The notes under the pieces were generated by a model. That model saw nothing but the letters and a program-made list of their open reading frames with translations. It was not told the DNA's origin and made no database searches. Of a stretch of 42,320 nt of DNA, positions 1 through 7,317 are shown in pieces; the first letter of the stretch is position 1; the number at the start of each line of letters is the position of its first letter. Made by a program: the position numbers and the translations under genes. The stretch comes from an uncultured Lachnospiraceae bacterium (GTDB taxonomy: Bacteria; Bacillota_A; Clostridia; Lachnospirales; Lachnospiraceae). The stretch spans positions 1 to 42,320 of the forward strand of contig CAJUMT010000006.1 in NCBI GenBank assembly GCA_910587495.1. The letters run 5' to 3'.

Positions 1-23
1 CTTTTGTGAGGGTTTGGATTTAA

Positions 24-1074
24 CACTTATACTCTATCACAAAAAGGAGCTCCCTTTCTATATCTATTTTTCACCCGAAGAAAATTTTACACTATCATAA
101 CGACTTTTTTGAGTTTGGGCAACAGAAAATTAATTTCAACTTCTATGAATTGGCTTTACCCGACGACGATCCCGTCTATACCCTGAAAAAAGTGATGGAG
201 GATTTGGATTTTTCAGGCCTGCTCGCCTGTTATTCTGACCAGGGAAGAAACAGGTACAACCCAATCATGCTGTATGCTGTTGTTACTTACGCAAATATGC
301 GCGGAGTGCGTGCGGTTGACCGTATTGTGGAATTATGCCAGAGAGACCTCGCTTTTATCCTGCTGACCAAAGGGCAGAAGCCAAAGAGGGATGCTTTCTA
401 TGACTTCAAAGGGAAAAAGCTGACAGGTGAAGTATTGGATGAACTGAATTACCAGTTCCTGCGCCGGTTAGAGAAAGAAGGGCTCATTACACTCAAACAG
501 CTTTATATCGACGGCACGAAAATAGAAGCGAATGCGAACTGTTATACTTTCGTCTGGCGCGGGACGCTCAATTACCATCTTGCTGGCCTGCTGGATACGA
601 TAGACGCCCTTTACCAGAGATACAACACGCTCCTGTCCGAGTACGAGTACGGAGCCAGGTATGATCTTGGAAACGTATAGCTGACAAAACATAAAAAATC
701 TCGAATCATACGGCCATTGAAATAGACAGCTGTTCTCCACTTGAGATCCTGAAACTCCAGCAGAACCTGCTTCTGATCGCGGCAGGGAAGGGGATTGCAT
801 TTGTAAATGGGAAAGGCTAAAGGTAGAAACCAACGCCAATATACAGAGTGAAAAAGGGATACTGAACCGCCAGATCCGCTCCATACAGGCAGAAGGCCAC
901 TCTGGGGACATAAAAGAGAACAAAAAATTCCGCCGGTTTAATTACCAGTCTACAGAAAAAGTATACAAGGAATTTATGCTGTATGCGATTGGCCGGAATA
1001 TAAATAAATACCACCGTTTTCTGCACGATAAAATACATAAATTCGAAGGGAAAACCGGGGAGAAAGCCGCATAG
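24..1074 (+). pseudogene. IS1182-family transposase, frameshifted and lacking its catalytic core
   Basis: The first reading frame is open from about 24 to 680 and carries the N-terminal region of an IS1182-type transposase, including the motifs RGVRAVDRIVELC and LYIDGTKIEANAN. A second frame (about 707-816) continues with residues such as IEIDSCSPLEILKLQQ. A third frame (about 820-1074) carries the typical C-terminus, with GILNRQIRSIQAEGH, GDIKENKKFRRFN and YAIGRNINKYHRFLH. The segment that should hold most of the DDE catalytic domain is missing between frames two and three, so the enzyme cannot be functional. No ATG precedes the conserved N-terminus. A GGAG sequence near 46-49 suggests the original start lay near 57 and has mutated. 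An intact family member would be roughly 450-550 residues. The family assignment is from recognised motifs and is fairly secure. Confidence 0.82.
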
Positions 1075-1142
1075 GAAAAAGAGCGCTTCCGAAATTAGCG
1101 GCAAGGGATTTTTGCGCCCTAAAATAAGGCAGCCAACAAGGG

Positions 1143-1206
1143 AAAAGAGAACTCCCGCAGAAGAGTCCATGCGCAAAAGCACGGAATTCTGCAGGAGTTC
1201 TCTTTT
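1143..1206. repeat. Near-perfect 20-bp inverted repeat (hairpin) after the IS1182 remnant
   Basis: Arms at 1143-1162 and 1187-1206 are complementary at 19 of 20 positions and are separated by 24 nt. The 3' arm ends in CTTTT. The hairpin lies 69 nt beyond the stop codon of the transposase remnant. It could be the element's own terminator or part of its right end, and the sequence does not decide between these. Confidence 0.6.
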
Positions 1207-1235
1207 GGGAGAATTAAAGTCTAAAAAATGTCATT

Positions 1236-1492
1236 TCTCGACAGACATTCATGAGAGTATCTCGCTATACTCACGCTATCAACGGATAGCCGCACGCCGA
1301 GGAGGAAAGCGGGTTCGTATAGCAGTAGCACACACAATGCTAGTAGCAATCTATCATATTTTAAAAGAGAAAGTCCCTTATTGTGATTTGGGGGCTGATC
1401 ATTATTCTAATATGAATCAAGAAAAAATGATAAAAAGAAATCTTCGTTCTTTAGAAAAGTTAGGTGTAAATGTAATCATCCAGCCGAGCTAA
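1236..1492 (+). pseudogene. IS110-family transposase, C-terminal fragment
   Basis: The open frame ends with about 75 residues typical of the C-terminal (transposase_20) part of IS110/IS116/IS902 transposases: SRYQRIAARRGGKR, AHTMLVAIYHILK, DLGADHYSNMNQEK and IKRNLRSLEKLGV. The N-terminal DEDD catalytic domain, and the upstream half of the C-terminal domain, are absent. The reading frame instead runs back into the tail of the IS1182 remnant. An intact protein would be about 400 residues. It is therefore a 3'-end fragment left by rearrangement or insertion next to the other element. The exact junction is uncertain; it lies between about 1210 and 1266. Confidence 0.75.
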
Positions 1493-1520
1493 TGTTTCTA
1501 AATTTTATAAATCCCAATGG

Positions 1521-1548
1521 AATAAGCCCGCCAAAAGGCGAGCTTATT
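1521..1548. repeat. Hairpin following the IS110 fragment
   Basis: Arms at 1521-1532 and 1537-1548 pair at 11 of 12 positions around an AAAA loop. It starts 28 nt after the stop of the IS110 fragment. It lacks a long T tract, so it may be a structured end of the element rather than an intrinsic terminator. Confidence 0.45.
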
Positions 1549-1612
1549 AAAGATGCATGTTTATAATTTGCTACTAAGTTACGTTTTCAGGACAGCCCCT
1601 TTCTCTTGCGGT

Positions 1613-1872
1613 TTATAATTCTTGTTTCCCTGTCTCTTCTTTGTACATCTCCGCAATATAGGACGGTTCGTCACACCACAATTTGGCTTCTCCGTCATAG
1701 GGCAGTTCCCCGGTTTTAGAAGAAATAAATTTTGAGAATACTTCATCCGGATCCATGTTCAGATCCTCGGATAACTCTTCTACAATCAGCGCAATCAACA
1801 GATCTATCGCATTATTCTCTACAGATTTTTCAATCGTCTTTTCTATTATGTGATTTGTTGATTTTCATTCAT
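1613..1872 (-). pseudogene. Small hypothetical protein gene with an N-terminal frameshift
   Basis: On the minus strand an open frame encodes an acidic protein with the segments SVENNAIDLLIALIVEELSED and FSKFISSKTGELPYD, ending ETGKQEL. This frame has no ATG upstream and only weak TTG candidates (first at 1798). An ATG at 1872 begins MNENQQ in another frame and terminates after a few codons. A single frameshift near 1850 would join the two into one protein of about 85 residues, so the gene is probably decayed. I recognise similar short helical proteins in Clostridia accessory regions but know no function. Alternatively it is a live gene translated from a TTG. Confidence 0.45.
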
Positions 1873-1917
1873 GTCAATAGTATTCTTTCTTACTTGCAGT
1901 CTGGTTCTTATATCGGT

Positions 1918-1965
1918 TATCCATAAAAATCAAAGCCCTTCCTTCGTATCTGTCATGGTGTTGCC
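1918..1965 (-). pseudogene. Short relic resembling the end of the RelB-like gene at 6846
   Basis: The stretch ATAAAAATCAAAG followed by CCTTCC at 1922-1941 matches the 3' end of the RelB-like gene and its flank (6840-6858). The motif CTGTCATGGTGT near 1952 matches an internal part of the same gene near 6950. The rest of the gene is missing. It looks like a scar of a deleted antitoxin gene. The similarity is short, so confidence is modest. Confidence 0.35.
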
Positions 1966-2039
1966 GCCTGTTGTAAAGTAAATAAATAATCTACCAAAGC
2001 AACGGCTTCATTTTCATATACCAGTAAATTAACCGCCAA

Positions 2040-2459
2040 TTAATCTTTCGCAATAATGTCCAAAAAATTCCGGGGCGTAATTGCTCTTATTTTGGAATAC
2101 CGGAAATCATCTACATTCCTTGTAATAATAAAGTCTGCAGATATTTCCATAGCGCATTTATCCTGCAGGCAATCTTCAAAATCTGAAAATTCGATACATT
2201 CTATTGCATCAAATACTTTTTCATGACTGGCTCCGATCACCTGCAATACAAGGCATAGTTTTTTCAGCAGTGCCCGTCTATCAACGTCTGAATGGCTTTT
2301 TCTTAAAATATAAAAAATATTAGGAAGACTGTGAAAGGCAACATACCCCTGTACTTGTTCATCTGCACAAAGCCGGATAATATTTCTGGCATCATCATAA
2401 TACGGCATTCTCTTTGTCAAAAAATCTAATAGTACATTTGTATCAATCAGTATAACCAT
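2040..2459 (-). CDS. PIN-domain ribonuclease toxin (VapC-like)
   Basis: This 139-residue protein begins MVILIDTNVLLDFLTKR, the characteristic first acidic motif of PIN domains (Asp in IDTN). Further acidic residues follow in the middle (ECIEFSDFEDCLQD) and at the end (ADFIITRNVDDF), which would complete the metal-binding site. PIN toxins of type II toxin-antitoxin pairs cleave RNA, commonly tRNA or rRNA. The target here is unknown. An upstream ATG at 2468 is in frame, but the start at 2459 has an AAGGGA ribosome binding site at proper spacing and begins right at the domain. The gene overlaps the end of the antitoxin gene by 17 nt, so translation is probably coupled. The family is secure; the toxin role is inferred from the pairing. 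Confidence 0.82.
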   Translation of the reverse strand: MVILIDTNVLLDFLTKRMPYYDDARNIIRLCADEQVQGYVAFHSLPNIFYILRKSHSDVDRRALLKKLCLVLQVIGASHEKVFDAIECIEFSDFEDCLQDKCAMEISADFIITRNVDDFRYSKIRAITPRNFLDIIAKD

Positions 2460-2703
2460 ATCGTTCATCCCTTGCGCTGGCTAATTCCTTATCATAATCT
2501 AATTCCTGTGATACCGGAACCAGCATTTCTTCTAACTCTAAAAAAGCTTTCATTTTAGGTGTTATTTTTGCTTTTTCTTCAGGAAACTGTCCGCCACCAG
2601 TGCTTTTATTTTTTAATGTGTATATATATTTGATAATATATGGCATTTGTTCTTCTGGCATCTGTTCTACCAGTTGGATTACTTCGCGTTTTAATGCGGT
2701 CAT
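2443..2703 (-). CDS. Antitoxin partner of the PIN-domain protein
   Basis: An 86-residue, strongly charged protein starts MTALKREVIQLVEQMPEEQM, resembling the short DUF2281-type or similar antitoxin N-termini that precede PIN toxin genes in Firmicutes. The C-terminal half (FLELEEMLVPVSQELDYDKELA) is acidic and probably wraps the toxin. The start at ATG 2703 is preferred over an in-frame GTG at 2715 because AAAGGTGG lies at correct spacing. It lies just upstream of the PIN gene and overlaps it, the usual antitoxin-first order. Autoregulation is likely from the family, but I found no clear operator upstream. Confidence 0.7.
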   Translation of the reverse strand: MTALKREVIQLVEQMPEEQMPYIIKYIYTLKNKSTGGGQFPEEKAKITPKMKAFLELEEMLVPVSQELDYDKELASARDERYGYTD

Positions 2704-2881
2704 TCCTGTTACCACCTTTCCATGTATCTGTTTTCAAAATTATGATTGCGTCAAGTATATTTCCTCTGCTTAGTGTATAATATTTTTAAATAGTATATGC
2801 TATAATTACAAATTTTCTCATTTTCCAATAACTTCCGTGATAGAGCAACAGACTATCAATTCTTTCATTTCTTTTCCTGCT
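2704..2881. other. Intergenic stretch upstream of the antitoxin
   Basis: This AT-rich stretch contains TTGACG on the minus strand at 2749-2754, but no well-spaced -10 box accompanies it. A TAGTGTATAATAT motif occurs at 2775 with no gene downstream on that strand. No open frame with coding character is seen. Confidence 0.4.
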
Positions 2882-3016
2882 TCAAATCAGCCGATCCACA
2901 TTTATGATAAGGCCTTCATAGATACAGACCGGCCCCTCAATCAGTTCGGCACGCTGCCCTTCCGGAAGCGCGTAGATATCTTCGATCGTATAATGATTCT
3001 TTTTAAGTAACGGCAT
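2882..3016 (-). pseudogene. Uma2-family (DUF820) nuclease, N-terminal remnant
   Basis: A 44-codon frame starts MPLLKKNHYTIEDIYALPEG and continues QRAELIEG, which is the standard N-terminus of Uma2-family proteins and parallels the intact gene that follows (YTEEDYNNLPEDVRAELIDGQ). It stops shortly after, and no further Uma2 sequence is found. The whole PD-(D/E)XK core is absent. A ribosome binding site (AGGTG) still precedes the ATG. It is a truncated second copy next to the intact gene. Confidence 0.7.
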
Positions 3017-3077
3017 AAACACCTGCTTTCCAAAACCACGGTTAAAAGAACTGTATCATGTACAAAGTATAAGGCAT

Positions 3078-3629
3078 CTATATCATCTCCTGAAAATCAA
3101 TCTGCAGATCCTCATAAATATTAACCTTTACTTTATCATGGAATGTGTATGTATCCATTTCAAAGCCGGATTCTTCCAGACAATACACGAGAATTTTCTG
3201 ATTCAAAGGATTCACAATCCAATATTCTCTCACGCCCGCGTTAAGATAAAGATTGAGCTTGCGCACATAATCATGCGCAGGATTGCTGGGGGAGATAATC
3301 TCAACGATCCAGTCCGGCGCGCCCGTGCAGCCCCTGTCCGTGAGCTTCTCCGGGTCGCATATGACACTTATATCCGGCTCGACAGTATCATCCCTGTCAT
3401 TGAACAGTTTAACGGCAAATGGAGCCGGATATACTTTACAGGAACCTTTTTTTAAACGGATATAAATATTTATTTCTGTATTGAGAAAATTCAGGATTTC
3501 CTGATGCATCCGGCTGAGTGCTGACATATAATACAGTTGTCCGTCAATCAACTCCGCCCGGACATCTTCCGGCAGATTATTATAGTCTTCTTCTGTATAT
3601 ATTTTAGGCTGTGCTAATGCTGGTGCCAT
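3078..3629 (-). CDS. Uma2-family (DUF820) PD-(D/E)XK endonuclease-like protein
   Basis: This 183-residue protein has the full Uma2 plan: the N-terminal YTEEDYNNLPEDVRAELIDGQ, a central VEPDISVICDP (the PD of the nuclease core), the DWIVEIISPSN motif supplying the E-x-(I/V) element, and KLNLYLNAGVREYWIVNP. The family has the restriction-endonuclease-like fold, is greatly expanded in cyanobacteria and present in many anaerobes. Its biological role is unknown. The start at ATG 3629 follows a GGGAGGCGG ribosome binding site; an upstream in-frame start at 3689 would overlap the promoter. The promoter region (3635-3685) is almost the same as that of the RelB-like gene at 6846. The DUF4143 ATPase gene lies just upstream on the same strand. 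Confidence 0.85.
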   Translation of the reverse strand: MAPALAQPKIYTEEDYNNLPEDVRAELIDGQLYYMSALSRMHQEILNFLNTEINIYIRLKKGSCKVYPAPFAVKLFNDRDDTVEPDISVICDPEKLTDRGCTGAPDWIVEIISPSNPAHDYVRKLNLYLNAGVREYWIVNPLNQKILVYCLEESGFEMDTYTFHDKVKVNIYEDLQIDFQEMI

Positions 3630-3634
3630 ATTAC

Positions 3635-3685
3635 CGCCTCCCTTTTTCTTTATCATACCATTTGTGTTACAAAATACAATACATT
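3635..3685 (-). promoter_or_regulatory. Promoter and leader of the Uma2 gene, shared with the RelB-like gene
   Basis: On the minus strand TTGTAT (3674-3679) and TATGAT (3652-3657) are separated by 16 nt. The 51-nt block, including the ribosome binding site, aligns without length change to 7151-7201. An imperfect inverted repeat (3663-3669 and 3677-3683) overlaps the -35 region. Confidence 0.6.
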
Positions 3686-3704
3686 CCAAACCGGCTTCAC
3701 CGGC

Positions 3705-4958
3705 TTACAGATTCAAACTGTTTTGATCCAGAAGAAACTGACGGATACCCAGCGTAGTGATTCCCATATCATCTCTTTTTAACTTGATATGATTCCCGAC
3801 TACGATCAATTTTTTAAAGGAATCTCCAATGTTCAGCAGCGGGCGTTCTTCCTGCGCTCTTTTGGCTTCATCCGGAATTAAAAAGGCGGACTGGATATAG
3901 TATTTATTATTTCCCTGATAAGCGATAAAATCGACTTCCAGCTGCCTGCGCACCCGTTTTCCGGACGAATCGCTCTCCCTGACCTCCACCAGTCCCACGT
4001 CCACGGAATAGCCTCTCCGCTTCAACTCTGTATAGATCATGTTTTCCATTAAATGCGTTTCCTCTATTTGTCGAAATCCCAGCCTGGCATTGCGAAGTCC
4101 AGGGTCTATAAAATAGATTTTCATTGGAGAGTTAATATATTTTTTACCCTTAATATCATATCTGGCTGCAATATCAATTAAAAAAGCATCTTTTAAATAG
4201 TCTATATACTTTTTGATCGTTTTGTCAGTAATACTGCTGTGAAGCACAGTGCGGAAAGTATGTTCCAGCTTAGCAGGATTCGTCAGGGAACCAATGGCAG
4301 ACGCCAGGATATTAACCAGCCCCTCCAGCTCATTTGTATTACTGATTTTGTTATGTTCCATAATATCTTTCAGATATGTCTCATTAAATAAATCTGTCAG
4401 ATATTTCACTTTTTGTGCATCTGTCTTAAAAGAAAGAATCTTTGGAAGCCCGCCAAAAGTCATATATTCATTGAAAGCGTCTTCATCTGTCCCGCTGTAA
4501 GCGGATGTATATTCTGCAAAAGAGAGCGGATATACGCGGATCTCATCCCCTCTGCCGCGAAATTCTGTGAGAATATCCGAAGACAGAAATCTTGAATTGC
4601 TTCCCGTTACATATACATCGGTGTTTTCCAGCTGAAGAAGAGAATTTAAAACCTCCGCAAAATCCGGAACAAACTGGATCTCATCAAGCAATATATAGTA
4701 ACATGCATCATCTCTAAGCTGGCCTTTTACATATTGGTATAAAGCTACCGGTTCCCTGAGCGCCCTGTTCTCAATGTTGTCTAAAGCAATCGATATAATA
4801 TGGTCTTTTGCTATCCCCCGATGCAGAAGTTCATTTTTAAACAGTTTAAAAAGTAGATAAGATTTACCGCATCTTCTGACCCCTGTAATCACCTTAATAA
4901 ACCCATTATTTTCACGCAAATAAATCTGTTCCAGGTAAAAGTCCCGTCTGATCTCCAT
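3705..4958 (-). CDS. AAA ATPase of the AAA_14/DUF4143 family
   Basis: This 417-residue protein carries a P-loop (GVRRCGKS, residues 26-33), a Walker B region ending LLDEIQ, a sensor segment (YVTGSNSRFL) and the YPLSFAEY motif typical of AAA_14. The C-terminal DUF4143 part has the nuclease-like signature LEVDFIAYQGNNKYYIQSA. Such proteins are very abundant in archaea and anaerobic bacteria and are thought to be mobile. No biochemical role is firmly established. The start at ATG 4958 follows GGAGG; the frame is open upstream to 5000 but that part covers the 5' leader. It is divergent from the AAA-like/PD-(D/E)XK gene at 5118, with a well-formed promoter between them. Confidence 0.85.
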   Translation of the reverse strand: MEIRRDFYLEQIYLRENNGFIKVITGVRRCGKSYLLFKLFKNELLHRGIAKDHIISIALDNIENRALREPVALYQYVKGQLRDDACYYILLDEIQFVPDFAEVLNSLLQLENTDVYVTGSNSRFLSSDILTEFRGRGDEIRVYPLSFAEYTSAYSGTDEDAFNEYMTFGGLPKILSFKTDAQKVKYLTDLFNETYLKDIMEHNKISNTNELEGLVNILASAIGSLTNPAKLEHTFRTVLHSSITDKTIKKYIDYLKDAFLIDIAARYDIKGKKYINSPMKIYFIDPGLRNARLGFRQIEETHLMENMIYTELKRRGYSVDVGLVEVRESDSSGKRVRRQLEVDFIAYQGNNKYYIQSAFLIPDEAKRAQEERPLLNIGDSFKKLIVVGNHIKLKRDDMGITTLGIRQFLLDQNSLNL

Positions 4959-5009
4959 AAAAACACCTCCATTACGAAAATCCGGCCAATAGACCGACAT
5001 TGTGTAAAA

Positions 5010-5038
5010 AGTATAACATTGATCCCGAAATATGTAAA
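5010..5038 (-). promoter_or_regulatory. Promoter of the DUF4143 ATPase gene
   Basis: On the minus strand TTTACA (5033-5038) and TATACT (5010-5015) are spaced by exactly 17 nt, and the start codon follows about 50 nt downstream. Confidence 0.65.
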
Positions 5039-5056
5039 GAACAGTATATCAAAAAC

Positions 5057-5088
5057 GATAGTAAAAATCCCATCTGTATGATAAAATA
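5057..5088 (+). promoter_or_regulatory. 32-nt upstream box, copy 1
   Basis: This block, which contains TATGAT at 5077-5082 as a likely -10 box, is identical over 32 nt to the block upstream of the paralogous gene on the other strand at 30355-30386. It lies 29 nt before the start codon at 5118. Confidence 0.65.
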
Positions 5089-5117
5089 AGAAAAAGCCGG
5101 AGAAAGGAGCCGCATAC

Positions 5118-6692
5118 ATGGGCATTTATCTAAATCCAAAAAACAGGGGTTTTTGGCAATCCGTCCGTTCTGAAATATATGTAGATAAAACGGGATTGAT
5201 TGCAGAGACAAATAAGTGCGTCAATACAGAACAGAAATACATTTGCGTTAGCAGGCCCAGGCGTTTTGGAAAATCTATGGCGCTGAAAATGCTTGCCGCC
5301 TATTACAGCCGCGGCTGTGACTCCAGAGAACTGTTTGCCGGACGCAAAATCGAAAGCCACCCGTCTTATGAAACGCATTTGAACCGATACGACGCAGTTT
5401 TTTTGAATATGCAGCAGTTCCTGATTGAGGCGGCTCCTGGAAAAGTGACAGAATATCTGGAACAGGAAGTGCTGGAAGAATTAAACGAAGCGTTCGGAAA
5501 CATTTTAAAGGGCCGGAACACAGGACTTGCCGCCGCATTCAGGAAAATTTATGCCAAAACGGATAAGCAGTTCATTTTTTTAATAGACGAGTGGGACTGT
5601 GTCATGCGTGAAAGGAAGGAATCAGAGACGCTGCAAAAACAATATCTGGATTTTTTAAGGAATCTCCTAAAAGACCAGCCGTATGTTGCGCTTGCCTATA
5701 TGACTGGTATCCTTCCTGTAAAAAAGTATGGTCAGCACTTTGCCTTGAATATGTTTTGGGAATATTCCATGACAAACCAATTTGCTTTTGAAGAATACAC
5801 TGGTTTTACAGAAAACGAGGTAAAAGCATTATGCGAAAAATATGATATGGATTTTGCTTTGGCCAGCAGCTGGTATGACGGGTATAAATTCAAAAAACAA
5901 GAACATGTATACAATCCAAAATCTATTGTGGAGTCAATGAGCCGTGGGGAGTTTTCCAACTACTGGACAGCAACGGAAACTTACGAAGCCTTGAAAATCT
6001 ATATAGATATGGATTTTGACGGGCTTCGGTCAGATATTGTGCAGATGCTCGGCGGCGGACGGATCAAAGTCAACACGCGGAGTTTTCAGAATGATATGCA
6101 GAATTTCAAGACAAAAGATGATGTGCTTACACTGCTGATTCATTTGGGATATCTTGCCTATGATTCCAGAGAAGAAGAAGCTTTTATCCCCAATAAGGAA
6201 ATCATCGGAGAGTTTGAAAATGCCATGAGCGTAAGCGGCTGGCCGGAAATCGTATGTATTTTAAAAGCGTCAGATCAACTGATGAAAGATACGTTAAACG
6301 GTGATGCAGCCAGCGTCGCCGAGGGACTTGACAAAGCCCATACAGAAGCGGCCTCAATCTTGACATATAACGATGAAAATTCGCTTGCGTGTGCGATTGG
6401 CCTCGCATATTACAGTGCAAGAAAAGATTACCGGCTTATACGGGAGCTTCCTGCCGGGCATGGTTTCGCTGACATCGTATTTTTGCCGCTGCCTTCCGTA
6501 AATAAACCGGCGATTGTTGTAGAACTCAAATATGATAAAACGGCCTATACAGCCATACAGCAGATCAAAGACAGACAGTACACGCAGGCGCTGGAAGGAT
6601 ATGCGGGGGACATACTGACTGTAGGGATAAATTATGACCGGGACAATGCTGACAAGCCGCATAGCTGTGTGATAGAGCGAATGAAATTGTAG
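5118..6692 (+). CDS. AAA-ATPase-like / PD-(D/E)XK protein (PF09820 + PF08011 type), copy A
   Basis: This 524-residue protein begins with the family-specific FVDK-like segment (EIYVDKTGLI, about residues 19-27), then the modified P-loop RPRRFGKS (46-53) and the Walker B FIFLIDEWD (about 151-160). WYDGYKF and VYNPKSI follow. The C-terminal nuclease-like domain has HGFADIVF and then VVELKYDK (about residues 447-471), the D...ExK core of PD-(D/E)XK enzymes. The family is abundant in Bacteroidetes and Clostridia and has no settled function. The start ATG follows AGAAAGGAG. It shares a promoter box with copy C at 28603 and is divergent from the DUF4143 gene. Confidence 0.85.
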   Translation: MGIYLNPKNRGFWQSVRSEIYVDKTGLIAETNKCVNTEQKYICVSRPRRFGKSMALKMLAAYYSRGCDSRELFAGRKIESHPSYETHLNRYDAVFLNMQQFLIEAAPGKVTEYLEQEVLEELNEAFGNILKGRNTGLAAAFRKIYAKTDKQFIFLIDEWDCVMRERKESETLQKQYLDFLRNLLKDQPYVALAYMTGILPVKKYGQHFALNMFWEYSMTNQFAFEEYTGFTENEVKALCEKYDMDFALASSWYDGYKFKKQEHVYNPKSIVESMSRGEFSNYWTATETYEALKIYIDMDFDGLRSDIVQMLGGGRIKVNTRSFQNDMQNFKTKDDVLTLLIHLGYLAYDSREEEAFIPNKEIIGEFENAMSVSGWPEIVCILKASDQLMKDTLNGDAASVAEGLDKAHTEAASILTYNDENSLACAIGLAYYSARKDYRLIRELPAGHGFADIVFLPLPSVNKPAIVVELKYDKTAYTAIQQIKDRQYTQALEGYAGDILTVGINYDRDNADKPHSCVIERMKL

Positions 6693-6699
6693 GGGCTTT

Positions 6700-6845
6700 C
6701 AGGAAATCTGTTGGCCTCTTTTACAAATACCCGGAAAAACTGAAATCCGGAAATTCCATTTTCAAAATGTTCCCGTATCATATCCACCAGCGCGGATACA
6801 CGGAAGAGCATGTGATTTGTATTTCATATTGGTTATTCATAAAAA
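6700..6845 (-). pseudogene. Decayed reading frame downstream of the RelB-like gene
   Basis: Immediately after the RelB stop codon an ATG begins MNNQYEIQIT. It then loses frame, while another frame (from about 6812) gives a plausible helical stretch, LFRVSALVDMIREHFENG and FFRVFVKEANRFPES. This runs through the end of the opposite gene. It sits where a toxin or partner gene would be. I do not recognise the family. It could also be chance coding potential. Confidence 0.3.
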
Positions 6846-7145
6846 TCAAAGGCCTTCCATAAGCTGGCCAAAGGCTTTTTCATAAGGAACGGAATCTCCT
6901 GCTTTTGCCTGCGCCAGTCCGGTCTCCATCATCACATCAAATTTCTCATCTGTCATGGTGTCGAGCGTTTTAATTTCTTTAGGAAGTTCAACAGAAAAAG
7001 GAATTCCTCTTTTCATAATTACCTGCCTGTAGGCCATATTAATAAAAGCCGATGCGGATACACCAAGTTTATCCAGTATATCCTCTGCCTGTTTTTTGAT
7101 ATCGGGTTCCACCCGGACATTTACATTCGCGCTTCGTGTTGCCAT
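6846..7145 (-). CDS. RelB/DinJ-family antitoxin without an adjacent toxin
   Basis: This 99-residue protein has an N-terminal ribbon-helix-helix of the RelB/DinJ type: SANVNVRVEPDIKKQAEDIL, then LGVSASAFINMAYRQVIMKRGIPF, which is highly typical. The C-terminal part (DEKFDVMMETGLAQAKAGDS) is the usual toxin-binding tail. Such proteins dimerise, bind palindromic operators in their own promoter and neutralise a RelE/YafQ toxin. No RelE-like gene follows: the downstream region holds only a decayed frame and then the convergent gene ending at 6692. ATG 7145 is chosen because the domain starts there and an AGAGGCG site precedes it. The operator-like palindrome in the promoter supports autoregulation. 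Confidence 0.85.
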   Translation of the reverse strand: MATRSANVNVRVEPDIKKQAEDILDKLGVSASAFINMAYRQVIMKRGIPFSVELPKEIKTLDTMTDEKFDVMMETGLAQAKAGDSVPYEKAFGQLMEGL

Positions 7146-7150
7146 ATGAA

Positions 7151-7201
7151 CGCCTCTTTTTTCTTTATCATACCATTTTGTGTTGCAAACCACAACACAT
7201 T
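7151..7201 (-). promoter_or_regulatory. RelB promoter with a palindromic operator candidate
   Basis: On the minus strand TTGTGG (7190-7195) and TATGAT (7167-7172) are 17 nt apart. A perfect 7-bp inverted repeat, TGTGTTG at 7179-7185 and CAACACA at 7193-7199, covers the spacer and -35 box, where an autorepressing antitoxin would bind. The block aligns with 3635-3685. Confidence 0.65.
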
Positions 7202-7203
7202 AA

Positions 7204-7267
7204 AAGCATTCTGATCTAAAACGTCTTCATTGCGAAAATTCGGTCAAAAGATCGGTATTGCGTAAAA
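7204..7267 (-). pseudogene. Residue of a deleted DUF4143 ATPase gene
   Basis: Positions 7230-7267 align to 4971-5008, the leader and promoter side of the DUF4143 ATPase, with about four of five bases identical. The preceding 25 nt weakly resemble the 3' end of that gene (near 3720). Its place directly upstream of the RelB gene mirrors the order ATPase-Uma2 at 3078-4958. It looks like a whole ATPase gene collapsed by deletion. Confidence 0.45.
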
Positions 7268-7317
7268 TCATTTATTTTGTACAACACTCTATGTGATCCT
7301 TTCATACGCAGTCACCC

